The position numbers were made by a program, and so were the translations under genes. Shown here piece by piece: positions 14,188 through 22,127 of a stretch of DNA of 45,535 nucleotides. A model generated the notes under the pieces. It was not told the origin of the DNA. It was given only the letters and a program-made list of their open reading frames with translations, and made no database searches. Origin of the DNA: Methylobacterium jeotgali (GTDB lineage: Bacteria > Pseudomonadota > Alphaproteobacteria > Rhizobiales > Beijerinckiaceae). The stretch is from NCBI RefSeq assembly GCF_022179345.1, contig NZ_BPQR01000037.1, positions 1-45,535 on the forward strand, in the 5' to 3' direction. Within the stretch, counting starts at the first letter, position 1. Every line of letters begins with the position of its first letter.

Positions 14188-14526
14188 TCACTTCCCGTGG
14201 TAGTCCACGACCTCGACGATCTCGACCGCCGTGACGCTCGCGACGTCGACGCCGCCGTCCGGGAGAGACGGGACCGGGTCGTGGTCGGGCACGAAGACGA
14301 TGCGCCAGTTGTCCTTGATGGTGACGGAGAACTGGCCCTTCCGGTCATTCGTCAGCATATGCCGGTAGTCCGGCGAGCCGGTCGGGACGTCCGACAGGCT
14401 TTTCGCTTGCCTCAGCACACCCAGCCGAAGCCGGATGTGCCGCGCGCGGTCGCCGAAGGCCTTGGCCATCTCCTTCGGGTCGGTAAGCTGCTTGCACAGC
14501 CGCTTACCCCTGACTGTGAGATCCAT
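14188..14526 (-). CDS. higB: HigB/RelE-family toxin
   Basis: This is a 112-residue killer-protein family toxin. It has the basic N-terminal helices (GKRLCKQLTDPKEMAKAFGD, then RARHIRLRLGVL). The family's core strand follows near residue 70-85 (FSVTIKDNWRIVFVPD). HigB proteins bind the ribosome and cut mRNA. It is encoded before its antitoxin, the usual higBA order, and is at the long end for the family (about 92-112 residues). Two palindromes lie immediately upstream of the ATG. No disruption is visible, so the module may be active. Confidence 0.85.
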   Translation of the reverse strand: MDLTVRGKRLCKQLTDPKEMAKAFGDRARHIRLRLGVLRQAKSLSDVPTGSPDYRHMLTNDRKGQFSVTIKDNWRIVFVPDHDPVPSLPDGGVDVASVTAVEIVEVVDYHGK

Positions 14527-14538
14527 AGGCCGAAACCG

Positions 14539-14582
14539 TTACCTGCAAGGTAATGTTCTCCGAGTCATTACCCAATGGGTAA
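14539..14582 (-). promoter_or_regulatory. twin palindromes, probable HigA operators
   Basis: TTACC-TGCAA-GGTAA (14539-14553) and TTACCC-AAT-GGGTAA (14568-14582) are perfect palindromes with centres about 29 bp apart, ending 12 bp before the higB start. HigA proteins typically repress by binding paired palindromes over their promoter. The remaining gap up to 14873 shows no convincing gene. Confidence 0.65.
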
Positions 14583-14873
14583 CATGGTCGCAACGCCGGC
14601 GCCATCGCCTCCGTTCCGTACCCGCTACCGATGAACAGCCGTGTTCGAACCCGCTCCGGCTTGAGGCGGGACGGAGGCGAGAGGTCACGATGTCGTATCG
14701 GCCCCCTGAGTTTGCCGGCACGAGGACGAGGGGGTCCCTTGCCGCGCCTGCATCGGACGTATTCCGAGGCAAGGGGTGGGGGACGACCGGCGTGTCGCCG
14801 CATCTGAAGGTTTTTCCGGCCTCCTTTGCGCGGATCGCCCGAGGCATCGTCACGGTGTCGAAAGGAGGTCGTC
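14583..14873. other. gene-free stretch between higB and XRE gene
   Basis: Open frames run across this stretch on both strands, but none has a ribosome site together with a protein-like composition. A frame from ATG 14691 runs on into the XRE gene out of phase and was not accepted. The last bases hold the AAAGGAGGT site of the XRE gene. Confidence 0.4.
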
Positions 14874-15661
14874 ATGAGGCCGAAGCAGTTGATCGAGCGC
14901 TTGGCGGCAATGGAACCTCCGCCGCAGGGGGTACCCGTGGTGCCGCCCATCGAACTGGTGGCGATGATGACGCGGACCGTTCGCGGGCTGCGGCAATGGA
15001 AGAAGGAAACGCTGGCCGACTTCGCCAGCGTCTCGCTGTCCATCGTCGAGCGGGTCGAGAGGGCGGAGCCCGTCGGTAACGAGAGCCTTGAGCGGATCGC
15101 GGTGGCGCTCGGCTACGAGCGAGGCGCATTCACGCAACCCCGCGTCCCGATCCCACGCGAGGAGGCCGCCGCGCGGCTTGCCGACGACGTCGGTCACCTC
15201 GATGCCGTCGAGGTGCGATGCTTCCGGACGCACCGGCAGGTGCGCATGGTTGCCGGCACGCAGGCGTACCTCATCCACGACACCGAATTGGGTCCGGCTT
15301 CCTGGAGATCCGCGCCGCCGCGATGTCCGACAAAGTCGTGCTGCAGATGGAGCCCTTCGACGAGGCGATGGAGCACGAGATCTCGCGCCGCGTTGCGCGG
15401 GCCTCGACGCCGCAGGCCGACCACTGGACCCGCCGGACCATACCGGCCGGTCAGCGGCACCTGGTCCTGCGCGAGCACCTAATGGGCCGTGAGAACGAAA
15501 CACGGCATTCGCTGCTCTCGGCCTATCTCCACGTAGTCGCCGGGGACGGCGGTAGTACCGAGTTCCTGGCCGAGTACGACGAGCACATCGCCCTGGCGAG
15601 TTGGGTCTCGTTAACCGTAAAACAGCACACCCTATTGCGCCACCAAGTATGCGTGGTCTAA
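14874..15661 (+). pseudogene. XRE-like regulator, frameshifted
   Basis: The gene starts at ATG 14874 behind a perfect AAAGGAGGT. Residues about 26-85 hold an HTH domain (TVRGLRQWKKETLADFASVS, then IVERVERAEPVGNESLERIA). The frame ends in nonsense after YLIHDTELG. The natural continuation SGFLEIRAAAMSDKVVLQ sits in the next frame and runs to 15661. One additional G in the GGG run at 15290-15292 would restore a single frame of about 262 residues. The break is therefore a one-base loss, by mutation or sequencing error. The C-terminal half (HLVLREHLMGRENETRHSL) belongs to no family I recognise. Confidence 0.75.
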
Positions 15662-15682
15662 CACAGAAGGATGAGATAGGTG

Positions 15683-15774
15683 CGTCAACCGCATTAAGGT
15701 TGACGACTGAATCAACTCGACGGGCGAAAGCCTCTGGCCTTTCTTCGCATGCGTGGCCACCCCGGCCACGCATG
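15683..15774 (+). promoter_or_regulatory. two inverted repeats in leader of Cys-rich gene
   Basis: CGTCAACC/GGTTGACG (15683-15690 with 15698-15705, 7-base gap) is a perfect 8-bp inverted repeat. CATGCGTGGCC/GGCCACGCATG (15748-15758 with 15764-15774) is a perfect 11-bp hairpin with a 5-base loop. The second ends at the GGAGAGAG ribosome site, so it could limit translation when folded; the first suits a dimeric regulator. Confidence 0.55.
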
Positions 15775-15784
15775 GAGAGAGCCC

Positions 15785-16288
15785 ATGAGGCATACGGACC
15801 CCGAGTACCGCCGCGAAGAAGACGACATGTGCGTCGTCTGTGGCATCACATGCGAGGAGGCCGACGACGAAGACGGGTGCGGTTGGGCAGGACCGTCGTT
15901 GTGCGGCAAGTGCTGTCGCGCGCTCTACTTTGACGAGGGCGTCTACGACAGCCTCAGCCCGGTCGCGACAGAGTGCCTGTACGACTGGCTGGGTGACCTC
16001 GTCGCCGGTGGGCCGGCCATGCAGGAAGCATTCGAACGCGACCTTCCGTTCGCCATCATGCTGTATGAGCGCGGGGCGCACTTCGACGAAGCGGACGCGC
16101 GCCAGGCGTTCAACGGAATCGCGAAGCGGTATCTCGAACTCCGCGCGATCCCGCCTAGCAAGCGGGACTGGTATGACGACCCGACGCAGATCCTCGGCGA
16201 CATTTTCTCAGACGAATGGCGTGCGGTGCGTAAGTTGATCCTTGCAGCGCACCGCATCAGGAAGATGCACAACATCAATCTGCTGTAA
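15785..16288 (+). CDS. Cys-rich hypothetical protein
   Basis: This 167-residue protein starts at ATG 15785 after GGAGAGAG. Residues 15-43 carry CVVCGITCEE and CGWAGPSLCGKCC, giving two CxxC pairs plus extra cysteines, as in a zinc ribbon or knuckle. The remainder is helical and acidic (TECLYDWLGDLVAGG, then RDWYDDPTQILGDIFSDEW). It is unrecognised; a small zinc-binding regulatory or adaptor protein is possible. A compact hairpin abuts its ribosome site. Confidence 0.72.
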   Translation: MRHTDPEYRREEDDMCVVCGITCEEADDEDGCGWAGPSLCGKCCRALYFDEGVYDSLSPVATECLYDWLGDLVAGGPAMQEAFERDLPFAIMLYERGAHFDEADARQAFNGIAKRYLELRAIPPSKRDWYDDPTQILGDIFSDEWRAVRKLILAAHRIRKMHNINLL

Positions 16289-16335
16289 CCGATGAAGCGC
16301 CCAAATACTGGACGCTCCAGGGGCACAAGGCCCCG

Positions 16336-16492
16336 CTATTCCTCCCCTCCAGCCTCCATCGCGCGCCCGAGCCGGATCTCCTCCGGCACGGCGGGTGTCG
16401 CCGCCATCCTCTCGCGGATCTCCTCCAGCGAGGCCGGCCGGTAGCCACATCGGTCCACGCCCACGTCGCAGCTTTGAGAGGTGTCCGGCACG
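16336..16492 (-). pseudogene. C-terminal remnant of a second metallophosphoesterase
   Basis: The minus strand reads DTSQSCDVGVDRCGYRPASL, then EEIRERMAATPAVPEEIRLG, ending with a stop at 16336. This aligns with the last 50 residues of the phosphoesterase at 3243-3833 (DTRQSCDVGVDRWQYRPASF). All metal-binding motifs are absent because the sequence breaks at about 16490, where an IS21-type fragment begins. It is a dead relic of a diverged paralogue. Confidence 0.8.
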
Positions 16493-16759
16493 ATTGCGCG
16501 CATCCGGCGCGAGTTCTTCACCCGCGGTCGCTCGATCAAGGACATCGTCCGCGATCTGCACGTCTCGCGCAACACGGTCCGGAAGGTCATTCGGTCGGGG
16601 GCCACCGCCTTCGCCTACGAGCGTGAGGTGCAGCCTCTGCCCAAGCTCGGGCCGTGGCGCGACGTTCTCGATCGGATGTTGACCACCAACGCCGGCAGGT
16701 CAGCCCGCGAGCAACTAACGCCGATCCGGATCTACGAGGTGCTGCGCGGACTCGGCTAG
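16487..16759 (+). mobile_element. istA: IS21-family istA fragment
   Basis: The reading frame ARIRREFFTRGRSIKDIV, then HVSRNTVRKVIRSG and EQLTPIRIYEVLRGLG matches the N-terminal helix-turn-helix region of IS21 IstA transposases, about 90 residues of a roughly 500-residue protein. The first residues are missing or fused to the phosphoesterase relic, and the frame stops at 16759 with no DDE catalytic domain and no istB. It is inactive and marks an insertion followed by deletion. Confidence 0.78.
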
Positions 16760-17281
16760 AGCCGCCACTGTATTAAGCCATCGCGACGTCTCCCTCATCG
16801 TCCGCCTGCCGACCTACAGGCCCATAAGAGCAGGGGCCTGCCCGTCGTGCACGACCGAACAGCCGACATGCTAACTCCTGACCCATAGCAGGCTTTCAAT
16901 TGTGCCGACCCAGATGTCCGCTCGTTACGAAGAAGCGGACCTGTCTGCGGCGGCCATGACATCAGCAGGTTGGGGCAAATTGACGAACGTCTCCGAGCCT
17001 GCGACGAGAGCCGCGTCCGCCGTGGGATAAAGGCTTGGCGCCATCGGGACTCGCGCAACTCACGGCTAGTGATAGGCAGTCGATCTGAGCGGGTCGCATG
17101 CCCTGAACGGCCTCGTTTCCTTGGTTCCACGTGCGTAGGAACCTGACGGCCCAGGTGTATTGACCACCTACATCTGGTGCGAGGCGCCGCCGGAGCGCCG
17201 CGAGACGTATGTGCTGGTGCCGAAGGCCTTCGTCCGCTCTAGTTCACTCGTGGGGCACAAGCCCCACGGGGCGCCGAATCG
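16760..17281. other. gene-poor stretch after IS remnant
   Basis: No supported gene is seen here. It contains a GTCCGCT/AGCGGAC hairpin (16916-16922 with 16934-16940). A short plus-strand frame without a start (TTYIWCEAPPERRETYVLVP, about 17162-17235) may be a relic of a small gene. An 8-bp hairpin CGTGGGGC/GCCCCACG (17249-17256 with 17261-17268) lies 13 bp before the Crp/Fnr start. The loose composition suggests decaying DNA at a mosaic boundary. Confidence 0.5.
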
Positions 17282-18088
17282 ATGCCAGACCACAATCCGC
17301 TGCTGAGGAAGCTCGCCGCCCTGTCGCCGTTATCGGACGAGGACCGACGCCACTTGGCGCAGGTCGCCGCCCACCCCGTCGCGGTCCCCGCCAGGACGGA
17401 CTTGATCCGCGAGGGTGACACGCCGCGGGGCGTGTTCCTCGTCCTCGAAGGCATGGCTTGCCGCTACAAGATCCTGCCGGACGGAACCCGGCAGGTGCTC
17501 GCCTTCCTCATCCCTGGCGACTTGTGCGACTTAGACGTCTCCTTGCTCAACGCGATGGACCACGCCATCGGCACGCTGTCCCCCTGTTGCGTGGCGCACA
17601 TCCCGACCCGGACGGTGGGGGACCTGCTCGACGGCCATCCCGGCATCGCCCGGGCCATGCGCCTCGCTGCCCTGGTCGAGGCCGCGACGGCGCGGCAGTG
17701 GCTCGTGAACGTCGGCCGGCGCTCCTGCGAGCGGCGCCTCGCCCACATCCTGTGCGAGATGCTGGTGCGGCTCCGGTCCGTGGGGCTGGCCTCCGACGTG
17801 GGGTACGACCTCCTACTCACGCAGGTCGACCTCGCCGACGCGACCGGGATGACGTCCGTCCACGTCAACCGGTCCCTGCAGTCGCTGCGGAAACGGGGGC
17901 TGATCGAGATCCGGGGCCGCCGCGTCGTCATCCCGGACTTGGCAGCCCTGGAGGCGGCGGCTGATTTCGACTCGGGATACCTGCACCGCGCTACGCCCGA
18001 CCCCCGACCGGACCCCGGGCTGCGCGGAACTGCCCTCCCGGACGCCGCCGCCCTCCGGGATGCAGTCCCGCCCGAGGCAAGGGCCTAG
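17282..18088 (+). CDS. Crp/Fnr family transcriptional regulator
   Basis: This 268-residue protein has an N-terminal cyclic-nucleotide-binding-like beta-roll (about 15-135; REGDTPRGVFLVLEGMACRY, then LAFLIPGDLCDLD). A long dimer helix and a C-terminal winged HTH follow (about 165-225; LLTQVDLADATGMTSVHVNR, then SLQSLRKRGLIEI). It lacks the N-terminal cysteines of Fnr and a full cAMP site, so its signal is unknown. Alphaproteobacteria carry many such orphan regulators in stress and sensory regions. A proline-rich tail of about 35 residues extends beyond the usual end. The ribosome site is poor; a hairpin precedes the start. Confidence 0.9.
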   Translation: MPDHNPLLRKLAALSPLSDEDRRHLAQVAAHPVAVPARTDLIREGDTPRGVFLVLEGMACRYKILPDGTRQVLAFLIPGDLCDLDVSLLNAMDHAIGTLSPCCVAHIPTRTVGDLLDGHPGIARAMRLAALVEAATARQWLVNVGRRSCERRLAHILCEMLVRLRSVGLASDVGYDLLLTQVDLADATGMTSVHVNRSLQSLRKRGLIEIRGRRVVIPDLAALEAAADFDSGYLHRATPDPRPDPGLRGTALPDAAALRDAVPPEARA

Positions 18089-18098
18089 CCGTCCGGCG

Positions 18099-20150
18099 TC
18101 AGCGCTCCCCACCCCCGAGCACCAGCCGCAGCGAGCGAGCGAGCTCGTCGCGGCGGTAGGGCTTGTTGAGCACCGGGAGCTCGCCGCGCCCGATGACCTG
18201 CCCCTCGTCGAGGTTGGCCACGTAGCCCGAGGTGAGCAGCACCTTGACGCCGGGCCGGAGCCGCTGCGCCTCGACCGCGAGCTGCGACCCGTTCATGCCG
18301 CCGGGCATCACCACGTCCGAGAACAGGATGTCGATACGCTTCACACCCGTGAGGTGCCCCAGCGCCTCGGCGGCGTTGCGGGCGACGACGACCCGGTAGC
18401 GCAGTTCCTCCAGGCTCTCGGTCGCCATGGCGAGCACCTGCTCGTCGTCCTCGACCAGCAGCACCGTCTCGCCCTCGCCGGCGCGGCGCAACGGGATGGC
18501 CGCGGCCGGGCCCGTGCCGACCTCCTCGCCCGCAGGGTCGGCCGAGCGCGGGAAGTACAGGCTCACCGTCGTGCCTGCACCGACCACGGAATCGATGTGA
18601 GCGAACCCTCCGGCGCTGCGCGTGAAGCCGTAGACCTGGCTCAATCCGAGCCCGGTGCCCTTGCCCACTTCCTTGGTGGTGAAGAACGGCTCGAACACGC
18701 GCTGGAGCTTGTCGGGCGGGATGCCGCTCCCGGTGTCGGTCACCGAGACCACGATGTAGGGCCCGGGCGGCACGCCCCTGTCGGCGACGGCCGCCGTGTC
18801 GAGGCGGGCGTTGCGGCTCGTCATTGCGATGCGGGCGTGCCCGTCCCGCCCCTCCATCGCGTCGCGCGCGTTCACGATCAGGTTCAGCACCGCCGCCTCG
18901 AACTGCGCCGGGTCGATGCGGATCGGATCGAGGGCCGGGTCGAGGTCGAAGGCGAGCTCGACGGCCCCGCCCGCCGCGCGCTCGGCCAGCGGCTTGAAGT
19001 CGAGCAGCAGCCGGTTCGGGTTGAGGGTCTGGGGCCGCAGCATCTGCCGGCGCGAGAAGGCCAGGAGCTGCTGGGTCAGCTGCTCGCCGCGACGGGCCGC
19101 CCCCATGGCCGCCTCGGCCAGGCGCTTGACGCGGTCGACCTGCTCGGGCCGGCGCAGCATCATGTCGAGGCCGCCGACGATGACGGTGAGCAGGTTGTTG
19201 AAGTCGTGCGCCACGCCGCCGGTCAACTGACCGATGGCCTCCATCTTCTGGGCCTGGCGCAGCGCCTCCTCGGTGAGCCGCTGGTCGCTCCGATCCATCA
19301 GGATGCCGGCGATGCGCAAGGGCGCGCCGGAGGCGTCGCGCTTGATCCGGCCCTGCAGGGCGATCCACCGGATGGCCCCGTCGACGCGCCGGACGCGGCA
19401 TTCGAGGTCGAGCGCGTTGGTCTCCAAGGTCGCCGCGAAAGCGCGCTCGGCGATGCCGCGGTCCTCCTCGACGATGTGGTCGAGGAGGACCTGCCGGTCC
19501 CAGGCGGGCCCTTCACCCGCGTAGCCGAAGACGGCGTCGTAGCGCGGCGAGCGACGCGAAACTCCGGTGACGTAGTCGAGGTCCCACGAGGCCATGCCGG
19601 CGGCGTCGAGCGCGAAGGCCAGGGTCTCGTGAGCGGCCTCGACCTCGCGCGTCCGCTCGGCCACGCGCCGCTCCAGGTCCTCGTTGGAGCGTCGGAGCTG
19701 CTCCTGGGCGCGCTCGCGTTCCAGGAGGTACTCGCGGGCCTGGTACTGGCGGCGGCGCGCCCGCAGGGCCGAGGCCGCGGCGCTCGCCAGCGTCTCGGCG
19801 TTCACCGGGCGCTCCAGCAGGACGACGTTGCCGAGCCGTGCGAGCAGGCGCGCGGCGCGCTCCGGGCGGCGCCCGGCCTGGCGCGTCGCCAGCACGATGA
19901 AGGGGAAGTCCGACCACGCCGGCTGAGCGTCCAGCCAAGCGAACAGGGCATCCAGGTCGCCGTCCAGCGCCTCCTCGGTGACGAGCGCCGCGCCGGCGCC
20001 GGCAGCCAACCCGTCCAGCAACGCCGCCATGTCCGGGCACGGCTCGGTCCCCGTGCCCGCCTGGGCGAGCACCTGCCCCGTGACGGCAGCGTCGCGTCCG
20101 CGCGGCGCGAGGATGAGGACGCGCTCCTCGTCCGCGATGGAAACGCTCAC
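18099..20150 (-). CDS. hybrid sensor histidine kinase coupled to KaiC-like protein
   Basis: This 683-residue protein is soluble. Residues 10-130 form a receiver-like N-terminal domain lacking an obvious phospho-Asp. A coiled coil (135-175) leads to a PAS domain (about 175-290), then HisKA with phospho-accepting His315 in VAHDFNNLL. The ATPase has the N box at Asn427 and G boxes to about 535, and a C-terminal receiver has Asp612 and Lys663. It starts at GTG 20150, overlapping the KaiC-like stop by 4 bp. The pair should be made together, and the kinase probably reads or relays the state of the KaiC-like ATPase, as SasA does with KaiC; this partnership is inference. Confidence 0.9.
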   Translation of the reverse strand: MSVSIADEERVLILAPRGRDAAVTGQVLAQAGTGTEPCPDMAALLDGLAAGAGAALVTEEALDGDLDALFAWLDAQPAWSDFPFIVLATRQAGRRPERAARLLARLGNVVLLERPVNAETLASAAASALRARRRQYQAREYLLERERAQEQLRRSNEDLERRVAERTREVEAAHETLAFALDAAGMASWDLDYVTGVSRRSPRYDAVFGYAGEGPAWDRQVLLDHIVEEDRGIAERAFAATLETNALDLECRVRRVDGAIRWIALQGRIKRDASGAPLRIAGILMDRSDQRLTEEALRQAQKMEAIGQLTGGVAHDFNNLLTVIVGGLDMMLRRPEQVDRVKRLAEAAMGAARRGEQLTQQLLAFSRRQMLRPQTLNPNRLLLDFKPLAERAAGGAVELAFDLDPALDPIRIDPAQFEAAVLNLIVNARDAMEGRDGHARIAMTSRNARLDTAAVADRGVPPGPYIVVSVTDTGSGIPPDKLQRVFEPFFTTKEVGKGTGLGLSQVYGFTRSAGGFAHIDSVVGAGTTVSLYFPRSADPAGEEVGTGPAAAIPLRRAGEGETVLLVEDDEQVLAMATESLEELRYRVVVARNAAEALGHLTGVKRIDILFSDVVMPGGMNGSQLAVEAQRLRPGVKVLLTSGYVANLDEGQVIGRGELPVLNKPYRRDELARSLRLVLGGGER

Positions 20151-21667
20151 GCCTCGTCGCCCGGAACCGCCTGGCCCGTCAGCATCGCGACCTCGCCCCG
20201 GTAGGCCGGCAGGCCGGTGAGCACGCCTTCGAAGTCGGAGAGCGCCTTGCCGACCTGCATGCCGCCCCCGGAGAAGCGCAACTCGCGGATGGTGCGCTCG
20301 TGCGCGTTGACCCGGCTTTTCACCACCGAGAGCGCCGTGCGGATCTGACCCTTGGCCTCGAAGAAGCGGAACAGCAGGATGCAGTCGCTCAGGTAGCTCA
20401 GGTCGACGTCCGTGCGGACCTCGCCAATGACCCCGTGCTGGCCGAGCACCAGCAGCGTGGTGACACCCTGCTGGTTCAGGTAGCTCAGGAGTTCGTGCAT
20501 CTGCAGGATGAGGTACTCCTCGCCCGGCATCGCGTGCAGGTAGGCGTTCAAGCTGTCGATGACCACGAAGGCCGACCCGCGCTCCTCGACCGCATGCCTG
20601 GCCATCGTCGCGAACTCGCCCGGCGAGACCTCGGCCGGGTCGATCTGCGTGATGGTCAGCCGGCCGGCCTCGACGTGCGGCCGCAGGTCCATGCCCAGCG
20701 TGGCGCAGCGGGCCATCAGCGTCGCCAGCCCCTCGTCGAACAGGTAGTAGGTCGCGCTCTCGCCGCGCTCCAGCGCCGCCACCATGAAGCGGACCGCGGT
20801 GGTTGTCTTGCCGACGCCCGAGGGCCCGAGCAGCAGGGTGTTGGTCCCGGGCACGAGGCCGCCGCCGAGCAGCAGGTCGAGCTCGGCCGATCCGGTGGAC
20901 TTGCCCGCCGGGTCGAAGTCGGCGTGGTGCTCGGCCGCCACCAGGCGCGGGAATACCTGGATGCCGCCGGTCTCCAGCACCAAGTCGTGGTAGCCGCCGC
21001 GGAACTTGATGCCGCGCATCTTCACGATGCGCAGGCGGCGGCGTTCGGAGCCGTACTCGCGCGGCATCTGGTCCAGCGACACCACCCCGTGGGCGATGCT
21101 GTGGAGCTGGACGTCGCCGGTCTCCGAGGTCTTGTCGTCCAGCATCAGCACCGTGCAGGCGCGCTTGGCGAAGAAGCGCTTGAGGGCCAGGATCTGGCGC
21201 CGGTAGCGCAGGGGGTTCTGTGCCAGAAGCCGCAGCTCGGACAGGCTGTCGAACACCACCCGGTCGGGTTTGGTCTTGTCGACCCGGGCGATGACCTCGC
21301 GCACCGTCTCGCCGAGCTCGATCTCGGACGGGTGCAGGATCGACTGCTCGCCGTCCGGGTCCAGGCCGTCCTCGTCGACGAGTTCGTGGACGTTGATGCC
21401 GTCGAGGGCCCAGCCGTGGGTCGCCGCGGCGGCGCGAAGCTCCTCCGTGGTCTCGGACAGGGTGACGTAAAGGGCGCGCTCGCCGCGGGCCATGCCCTCC
21501 CGCAGGTACTGCAGCGCCAGCGTCGTCTTGCCGGTCCCAGGCGTGCCCTCCAGCAGGTAGAGCCGGCTTGGCGTCAGGCCCCCGCAGAGCACGTCGTCCA
21601 GGCCGGGCACCCCGGTCGAGATCCTCGCCCCCTCCGCGGGGGGCGTGCTGGGCGTCGCGTCGGTCAT
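20147..21667 (-). CDS. KaiC-like tandem RecA ATPase
   Basis: This 506-residue protein has two RecA-type domains like KaiC. The first has P-loop GTPGTGKTT (41-49) and acidic LSETTEEL; the second has GPSGVGKTT (281-289) and FDEGLATL at the matching place. KaiC hexamers autophosphorylate and time the cyanobacterial clock. The Ser-Thr phosphosite of cyanobacterial KaiC is not recognisable here, and no kaiA or kaiB is nearby. It is better seen as one of the KaiC-like signalling ATPases common in Methylobacterium and relatives. Its start at ATG 21667 faces the DUF2945 gene across 216 bp. Confidence 0.9.
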   Translation of the reverse strand: MTDATPSTPPAEGARISTGVPGLDDVLCGGLTPSRLYLLEGTPGTGKTTLALQYLREGMARGERALYVTLSETTEELRAAAATHGWALDGINVHELVDEDGLDPDGEQSILHPSEIELGETVREVIARVDKTKPDRVVFDSLSELRLLAQNPLRYRRQILALKRFFAKRACTVLMLDDKTSETGDVQLHSIAHGVVSLDQMPREYGSERRRLRIVKMRGIKFRGGYHDLVLETGGIQVFPRLVAAEHHADFDPAGKSTGSAELDLLLGGGLVPGTNTLLLGPSGVGKTTTAVRFMVAALERGESATYYLFDEGLATLMARCATLGMDLRPHVEAGRLTITQIDPAEVSPGEFATMARHAVEERGSAFVVIDSLNAYLHAMPGEEYLILQMHELLSYLNQQGVTTLLVLGQHGVIGEVRTDVDLSYLSDCILLFRFFEAKGQIRTALSVVKSRVNAHERTIRELRFSGGGMQVGKALSDFEGVLTGLPAYRGEVAMLTGQAVPGDEA

Positions 21668-21772
21668 CGGCTCGGTCGGTCTCTGCGGCGGGGGGGCAGC
21701 CCGGCCGGTACGGTAGCGGTCGGCCAAGCCCTTGTCAGCGCCCGCGCCGCCGCATGGTGGGGATCCCGGGAA

Positions 21773-21807
21773 GCGTAACGCGTCACGGGTGGCGTCCCCC
21801 GTTACGC
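21773..21807. repeat. 8-bp inverted repeat in divergent region
   Basis: GCGTAACG (21773-21780) and CGTTACGC (21800-21807), separated by 19 bp, lie between the KaiC-like gene and the DUF2945 gene. The spacing suits a dimeric regulator acting on one or both genes. Confidence 0.4.
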
Positions 21808-21883
21808 GGCTCCCGCGGAGTCGACCTTCAGACGGAACGAGGGGTCCTCGGCGGCATTGCCTCCTGAACCAGGGAGACGCGCG

Positions 21884-22096
21884 ATGACAGGCAAGAGCCT
21901 CAAGGCAGGCGACAAAGTGAAGTGGGACAGCGCCGGCGGTACGACCCAGGGCACGGTCGTCAAGAAGGAGACCGGCACGACCAAGGTGAAGGGCCACACC
22001 GCCAAGGCGTCCAAGGCCGAGCCCCAGTACCGCGTGAAAAGTGCTAAGTCCGGCAAGGAGGCCGTGCACAAGGCCGACGAACTCAAGAAGGCGTGA
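21884..22096 (+). CDS. DUF2945 domain protein
   Basis: This is a 70-residue basic protein of the DUF2945 (Tudor-like, 'hypervirulence associated') family: GDKVKWDSAGGTTQGTVVKK at the start of the barrel, then ASKAEPQYRVKSAKSGKEAV. These small barrels are frequent among alphaproteobacterial general-stress genes; the molecular role is unknown. The ATG at 21884 follows AGGGAG. Upstream, GGAAC at 21834-21838 and CATT 16 bp later (21855-21858) is a three-of-four match to an EcfG -10 element, so stress control is plausible but weaker than for the gene at 24102. Confidence 0.9.
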   Translation: MTGKSLKAGDKVKWDSAGGTTQGTVVKKETGTTKVKGHTAKASKAEPQYRVKSAKSGKEAVHKADELKKA

Positions 22097-22127
22097 CGCG
22101 CGTCCGCACCGCCTGGGCGCGACGGCC

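Noticed and set aside
14691..15079. Plus-strand frame starting MSYRPPEF
   Set aside because: It runs into the XRE-like gene out of phase and turns into shadow composition; the start site is weaker than AAAGGAGGT at 14874.
16795..17130. Minus-strand frame of 111 codons after the IS remnant
   Set aside because: Ser/Arg-rich composition, no ribosome site and no recognisable domain, in a stretch that looks like decayed DNA.
18060..20204. Long plus-strand open frame opposite the hybrid kinase
   Set aside because: The minus strand carries an intact kinase with all motifs; the plus product has low complexity and no domain.
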